The notes under the pieces are model-generated. The model was not told the DNA's origin and did no database searches. It worked only from the letters and a program-made list of their open reading frames with translations. A stretch of 64,000 nt of DNA from Trebouxia sp. TZW2008 (Eukaryota > Chlorophyta > Trebouxiophyceae > Trebouxiales > Trebouxiaceae), in assembly GCA_002118135.1 (NCBI GenBank), contig BDIU01000410.1:1-64000 (forward strand), written 5' to 3'. Below are positions 58,387 to 64,000 of this stretch, in pieces; positions within the stretch are counted from its first letter, which is position 1, and the number at the start of each line of letters is the position of its first letter. The translations under genes and the position numbers were made by a program.

Positions 58387-59870
58387 AGTGAGCATCTGAG
58401 GCAAGCCCACTTCCCACTGCTCATACAATGTTACAGAAATTGTCAAGAAATGCTTTCAAGCATTTAGCCACTTGTTCCTACAGAGCGTAGCTGTGGTGAT
58501 TCAAACTCTTGCACGAACAGGTACAGCATGATAGAATCTGGTCTTCCATTAAAGGCAGAAAGAGTCCTAGATGTCAGCTGGATTAGCCACTCTCAATGAC
58601 CTGTTATACTACTTATAGTGTCAGCAGGTCCAAGTTTTACGTCTCCAGAAGCACAAGTTGATTTGCTGGCATTCTAAGCAGGTGAAGTGAGGAGTATCAG
58701 CCGTCGTCACTGTGCCCATGGCCCTCATCCTGTCAGTGCACATGCAGGGTGCTACAGTAACTGATGTCTAGTTGTAAGGCATGTTCCCGCATAGGATCAG
58801 GATATGCTTGAAGATGATTAAGAAAGGGTGTTCGTTCGTCTTGGTAGTACTAGTCGCCTGAAAATTGCTATTCCACATGACCATTTACGTCATCCCGAGA
58901 AGACTGGAGGAAGCCACGAGAAGGCGATTTTACATGCTTCAGCTAGACAACAAGTCTAATCGCATGTGCCACAAGTGGCAAACTCTAATTCAATCAACTG
59001 AACTGTGTGATTGTATCATTGTGAGTCATGAGCGACAACAAAAACAAAACACGATAAGCAAAAAAAGTTTGTGTTGTAAAGAAATAACCGGAAAGCAACC
59101 TCAAGTGTTAGCATTGGAATCAACAGCCACTGAAGTAGACCCAGCAGCATCTACAGTTGAGGCAGCAACGTTGCTTGGGGCCTCTGGCAAAATGGTAACC
59201 CCAGCCTGCTGAAATACTATCGTGGGGTCTACAGCCACTGATTTGCGGATGGGCTTTGGCCTGCCTGCCATGCCAGAACCTGCTGGCTTGCGCGCTGCAG
59301 CAGGAGTCTAAGCAGGTGCATGTGGTGGCGCTGAGGAGACAACCAATGAGGCGCCTATCATAAAGCTATACCGCCTGCTTGTCAATGCTATAGCTGCTGC
59401 GATAAATCAAGTTGAGCAAGGGTCAAAACCAGGTTGGATTTCAAGCAGCAGCTGCAGTGTCTGAATTCGAGTGTCTTGTGAGCTTGTGCAGTATAGATTG
59501 AACGCCTCCGAGGAAAGTATAGAATGATTGACATCAATGTATCAAGAGCTGGAACACTTCAGAGAACGCATCATATTCTTACAGTCACTAGGTTTAAGCC
59601 TGATTTGGACCAGGAGACAAAGTCGAGCATGGCTCACTGCTGACACTGTTATTGAAAACAGGCTGACAGGGTTCAGCACGCAGTCACTCAGACAAACAAC
59701 TGAGGAATGTTGTGACTGCCACAAAGAGCATACAACTGCCATGATACAATACCTCATTCTCACCATGATCACAACCAGACTAACAGCAACATGGTGACAA
59801 CACTACAAACACTGGCAGCAGGAATGTATTCTTTTTTACTCTGACTGCAAAGCCCGACAACTTGCTATTT
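58387..59870. other. intergenic, no gene seen
   Basis: Lies between convergent genes. The small open frames (for instance about 58865-59212) have no recognisable similarity or splice context. Confidence 0.5.
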
Positions 59871-61798
59871 CTAGACCTCCTCAGCACTGTCCAAATCAGC
59901 TGTAAAAGAGCCTGCTTCTGCACTCTTACCCTCACGTGTGTAGGCTGCCAAGGGTCTGTATGTTTTCTTGACCTTCTGGAAGTAGAAGTTCATGCCAAGG
60001 TACACTGCAGATGAAACAATAAGAGTTGCCAGCAGAAAAATGATTTACCAGCAATGGCGGCTAGTGTCACAGTGCAACTGGAAATCCATAGAAAGAGGAA
60101 TGTTACATCCTGTACATGCCCTTAGCTGCTGCATTGCCGTGGCAGCCGTAAGTAATACAGGCAACTGTGTCGGATGCACATATGTGTGAAAGCACAACCA
60201 ACACCTGCAGAGCACAACATGGCACAACGCAACCTGTCAAGATGTTGATGCATCGGAGGCAATTGCTTGATACGCTCACCTAACAGACTGCAGAATACCA
60301 CAGTCATGAACCATGTCACATACACCACAGGTACCATCATGCTGCTACCCATGTAGTCTGGATCCCATGCAAGATTATCTGCAGGACCACAGATATACAC
60401 ATTGCATTATGCTTGAGCTGCCTGGCAAAATGTGCATGCCTGTGCAATACATTGACAATGAAATACATTGCCATTGGCCCGCATCAAGGTGGAGGAACAC
60501 ATGCTACTTGTTGCACATTTGTTGCACGTTTTGCTGTAATGAAGCATGAACGCAAAGCAAAAAGATGCGTCCATCTCAAAATTCTTGTCTGTTGCACTGC
60601 ACGATCCAGAAGACACAGCCTGACAGGTGTGGATTTGGGTCAATGCAAACATGTGTTGAATGACAGCATCTGCATGACTCTGCACGGTCGAGTGCTGGCC
60701 ATCATGAAGCTGAGCGTACCTCTGAAAAGGATGAAAGCAGCTTGCACAAACCAGACCCCTTGCATAATGACAAGGATAGGTCGCATTGCTGCCAGAAGAA
60801 CACTTGATCTATTCTGGATCTCAGCAAAGATGACCAGTGCTGTCAAGAAGATGGTGATGACCAACAGAGTGTGAATCTCCACATCTAGAAAGTCTCCTCT
60901 CAGATGAAACGCAAACAACAGGCCTTCAATGGCATAGGCCATTGCTAGAGCGCCCTACAGCAGCAGCGTCAGCACTTGTGTATCAGCTTGCTTGTTGCTT
61001 TTGCAAGTTGCTCATGAACTTTGTGACTGCTATGCCGCGCTTTGCAGCCTGGGGCTATGGTCATGCACGGCTTTCTCAAGTGAACGCCTGTGCAGCTCAA
61101 TTGTGCTTTGCAAAGTGCATTGCAAATGTCAGACATATGGTGCACATAAGATGATCAGCTTGTGCGTGTGCCCAAGTGCAGTATGATCACCCTGGAGCTG
61201 ACTATTTATGCCAAGGATGCAGCATCAACTGCTGAGTGTATGCAAATCCAGTCTGCACAGGCACCTGATCAATGCCAGAGGGCAGCTGAGTGTAGTGTGC
61301 CATCAGGTCAATAAAGCCTGCCAGCATGAAAGCCAGATACATGGCTGAGTGCTGCCAGTCCTGAATGTGGTGGTCAGTGAAGCGACCATCTGGCTCGTAG
61401 AGGTGCCTAAGCAGCAACACATGGGAATCATGCACAAACTTTTTGAGGATGCATTGCGCAATAGACAAGCTCGTGACAAAAGACCCAAAGCACCTGTAAT
61501 GATCATGGCCTGCCCAAAGCTCGCCGTTGATACCAATGAAGGGGAAGACCATCTTGAGCAAAGGTTCGAGAGGCACAGCTTTCGGCCAAGGGAACGGGTA
61601 CCATGCTCTGCTTCTGAAAGGCTTCTTTTCCGTGCTTTTGAGGTGAAGTCTGAAGACGCTGAGTAACCAGTACGTTCCCCAGATCAGAAAGAAGCAGCCT
61701 GGTAGAATGTGGCCTTTGAACGCTCCATGCGTGGGATGCCGTATTGTGCCAGGTGCTAAGGCCTCTGTAGTTCCGTTCATGCCAGCCATGTGGTCCAT
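59871..61798 (-). CDS. TMEM45 / DUF716 family membrane protein, 4 exons (333 aa)
   Basis: Exons on the minus strand: 61798-61265, 60954-60720, 60378-60280, 60004-59871 (stop TAG); phases 0, 1 and 1 join exactly. The family hallmark near the N-terminus is GHILPGCFFLIWGTYWLL. It is followed by several further membrane helices (MYLAFMLAGFIDLMAHY, IHTLLVITIFLTALVIFAEI, MMVPVVYVTWFMTVVFCSLL) and histidines typical of DUF716, e.g. DHHIQDWQHS. A short hydrophilic acidic tail ends in DLDSAEEV. The start MDHMAG is chosen because it sits just before the first helix. An in-frame Met at 61912 would add 38 residues, but a GTATAC within that stretch may be a splice site. The molecular function of the family is not established. 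Confidence 0.88.
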
Positions 61799-62021
61799 GG
61801 CTGAGTTGTGGTCACTCAAACCAGGCAGCAAGCAGTTTAAAGTGTTGTCTCGCCAAGTGTATACCTTCAGCAGACCGACAGCTGCCGCGCACGGCCACTC
61901 CTCGCTGCGCACTCACTAGCTGTCTGTTGAGATGCGCGATCGATGTCAGGTCGTCGATGCTGTGTCACAGCTGCTGTGCTAAGGTAGCGAGAAGCACAAC
62001 TTGAGTTACGAATCGGTGAAG

Positions 62022-62315
62022 ATGAACGGATGCTGGTCACATGCGTATTTCGTCTTGAGAGTCCAAAGCCTTGACACCTCTGCCCGGCAACAATTCTGGC
62101 AGCAGGTCTGGCCTTGGCACCTCACCGCAGTGGAGAGTGGTGTCGGGCCAGGCTGCCGGCTTTTAACAACAAGAGTTGGTCGTCTCCGCTTCAAGATGCT
62201 TACTTTGGATCGTCAGCATTCAGTTGCGCTTCAAACGCTGCTAGGGCCGTCTGCCGTTTCGCCAGTCACCGCGTGCACTCGAACGTATGAACAGTGGCGT
62301 GTGATCAATGGTTAA
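62022..62315 (+). CDS. short hypothetical ORF, unsupported family
   Basis: Open frame of 97 codons starting MNGCWSHAYF with W-rich segment QQFWQQVWPWHL and a stop at 62313. It lies 220 bp upstream of the TMEM45-like start, in the opposite orientation. It could be a first exon of the downstream plus-strand gene or a chance frame; the opposite strand is also partly open. Confidence 0.25.
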   Translation: MNGCWSHAYFVLRVQSLDTSARQQFWQQVWPWHLTAVESGVGPGCRLLTTRVGRLRFKMLTLDRQHSVALQTLLGPSAVSPVTACTRTYEQWRVING

Positions 62316-62756
62316 ACATCGCTGTGGTTGCCATCTTTGAACAGAAGGCAGAAACGTCATAAGTACCAAGTATGACGAACACAAGTTGGCTGCGACACAG
62401 CCAGGTGAACTTCTATCAAAGCCCCATTTGGCTCTTGATCGCGTCTGTACAGCAGTGGAACGTAGCCAGGCTGTACTTTGCTGCCCAAGATGGCAGCTGC
62501 TTCACACCTTCCTGAGACATGTTCTGACTGCAGAAATTGATAGCAGCTTGAGGCATCTTGCTGCAAAATGCGCATTTCTCCTAGGCAACCAGGCAAGTTC
62601 TCACCAGGCACATGTTTGAGCTCCTCATGCACCAGCAAGCTTGCAAGGTTCTGTCTTACATGCTTGCCCCTATTGCATAATCAAAATGCACAATCATTAT
62701 CAGGCATTTGACATTCTCAGTCAACTCACGGCAGCAAATGCTGAATTTTTGTGCAG

Positions 62757-63951
62757 ACACGACTGGGGCCACAGACAGAATATTTGCGCGCTATCTTGAA
62801 TGGATCCAGGACTGCAATGAAGCCATACATACCCTCCGCTTGTGCATCAAACAAGCTAGGGCGTATAGGGAGAGATGCTGTGCAGTGCTAGGTGCAGCCT
62901 TGGGTGCTGCTCTAGCATTGGAGCAAGCAGTGTACAGTGGCAGCTTGCATACTGGCAAGGCTCAAGAGCTGCAGCGTCTCTGTGCCTCAGTTACAGCTGC
63001 AATTGAGCTTGCCCAACAGCGTGTTCAGGTCAGCATCTGTGCAAACACCTTGCAAAGCGCTAATGCTGAACAGCAATCTTATGGACCATCCTTGACAAGC
63101 ACTTTCAGTATGCTTGAGCTGTACTTTCAGTGGTATAGCTTGAGCCATGCTGCTGCAGTCACAACATCCTGTTCATGCGCTTGTCTAGTCAAACCTTGTG
63201 TCCCAGGGAGGAGAATGTTGTTGTTGCAAGAAAAACCGCTGCTGTCATGCCATTGATACTGCGCAGCAATAAGAGCAATGCCCCTGAAAACAACATTGTC
63301 AACATTGTCAACACGTGAACAAATCTACAGGTTGTGCTTGGTAAAAGCTGAATCTTGTTCATTCATCACAGGTGTATGGGAGGCAGTCACGCATCAAGAA
63401 GGTTGCAAGCTTGTCAAAGCATACTGCCATTCAGGCCAAATTCACACAAGTCACAGAACACTTGGACAACCTGACAAAGCAAGTCTGGGCCTTGCAGACC
63501 AGTGAAGCTCCAGAGTCCCAACCCAGCCTCAGGTATGAGCTATTCAACAGCTCACAAATTGAGTGCATAGTTCCCTATTCATATATGTACAGGTCCTGCT
63601 TGCGCCCATCAATACTGTGTGAACCTCAATTGATTCCGTGAGAGTTAATATTGTATGTGCGATGTTGACCCAACACAGCTATTGAATATTTTCAAGTCTT
63701 CGGCACACAGAGAGGTGGCATGTTGTAAAGTGAACAAATTTGTCAAGTCAAAAACTACCTGTGAAAAAGAATGCATGGCATGCAGGGTTCATGTCAATGC
63801 CAAACCAGAGGCTGCAAAGACTCAGGTGCTGAGCAACAATCTCTTGACCCGCAACAGGCTTCGGCGTGGTTGTCACTGTCACACAGTGCACAGTGTGCTC
63901 TATGTGGGCCACATGCAAGGCAGGAATGACTCAGCAAACACTTCAGGCCAG
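62757..63951 (+). CDS. helical-bundle protein, possibly MLKL-N/HeLo-like, 5' and 3' incomplete
   Basis: Three phase-consistent exons: 62757-63028, 63372-63532, 63786-63951, the last followed by a GTGAGT donor, so the gene continues beyond the window. An upstream exon near 62540-62600 (IDSSLRHLAAKCAFLLG) is possible. The protein is strongly helical: FARYLEWIQDCNEAIHTL, ERCCAVLGAALGAALALEQ, KAQELQRLCASVTAAIEL, then KFTQVTEHLDNLTKQVW. Four amphipathic helices with this spacing resemble the N-terminal bundle of MLKL and plant HeLo/RPW8-type signalling proteins, which is often followed by a kinase or NB-ARC domain. This is inference from pattern only. The third exon is basic and Cys/His-rich. Confidence 0.5.
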
Positions 63952-64000
63952 GTGAGTTTACATTACAGCATGTGCATTGATTTTTACCTTCTGGCAACTC

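Noticed and set aside
1..64000. CRISPR arrays, integrases, IS elements or retroelement ORFs
   Set aside because: None seen. Tandem repeats here are exon-edge or intron repeats and microsatellites.

Overview
This is nuclear DNA of an intron-rich eukaryote, most likely a green alga and possibly a trebouxiophyte; the lineage is an inference. Genes are split into many short exons. Most introns begin GTGAG/GTAAG/GTA and end TGCAG, with a minority of likely GC-AG introns. The core genes are eukaryotic: 40S protein S10, the Brix-domain factor PPAN, an NTPDase and a TMEM45/DUF716 protein. There are no bacterial-style operons, and I found no rRNA or tRNA gene. I built the gene models by hand from protein similarity remembered by family, splice signals and exon phase. 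Where phases join without a break I say so.

Layout. 0-4.3 kb: the end of an AhpC/TSA-like gene, a broken F-box/LRR gene and LRR-like debris. 4.3-10.0 kb (minus): a complete 11-exon PPAN gene, divergent from 10.6-15.2 kb (plus) RPS10 across a 530-bp promoter with two telo-box motifs. RPS10 intron 2 (2.5 kb) carries about 15 tandem units that look like box C/D snoRNAs. 15-23 kb: a segmentally duplicated family of zinc-ribbon (DUF4379-type) genes on the minus strand, with one open copy, one frameshifted copy and several remnants. 23.8-40.5 kb (plus): one large chromatin-type gene with a CUE/UBA-like N-terminus, long acidic and low-complexity linkers, a FYRN-FYRC pair and a C-terminal U-box-like domain. 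40.5-43.4 kb: a near-perfect 40-bp inverted repeat and a secreted CHRD-domain gene (minus). 44.4-50.5 kb (minus): a two-transmembrane apyrase/NTPDase. 50.6-58.4 kb (plus): two adjacent genes sharing 5' sequence but with different C-terminal parts, a FunK1-like kinase (apparently disrupted) and a possible nuclease-like protein. 59.9-61.8 kb (minus): TMEM45/DUF716. 62.7-64 kb (plus): the start of a helical-bundle gene that runs off the window.

The most striking property cuts across genes. In at least four unrelated genes on both strands (PPAN, the FYR gene, apyrase, CHRD), introns contain tandem, partly decayed copies of the edge of the neighbouring exon together with its splice site, in units of roughly 90-170 bp. 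The RPS10 intron array has a similar unit size (140-146 bp) and is organised in a 432-bp higher-order repeat. This suggests that introns here grow by local tandem duplication across splice junctions, supplying decoy or alternative exons and, in RPS10, an amplified snoRNA-like array.
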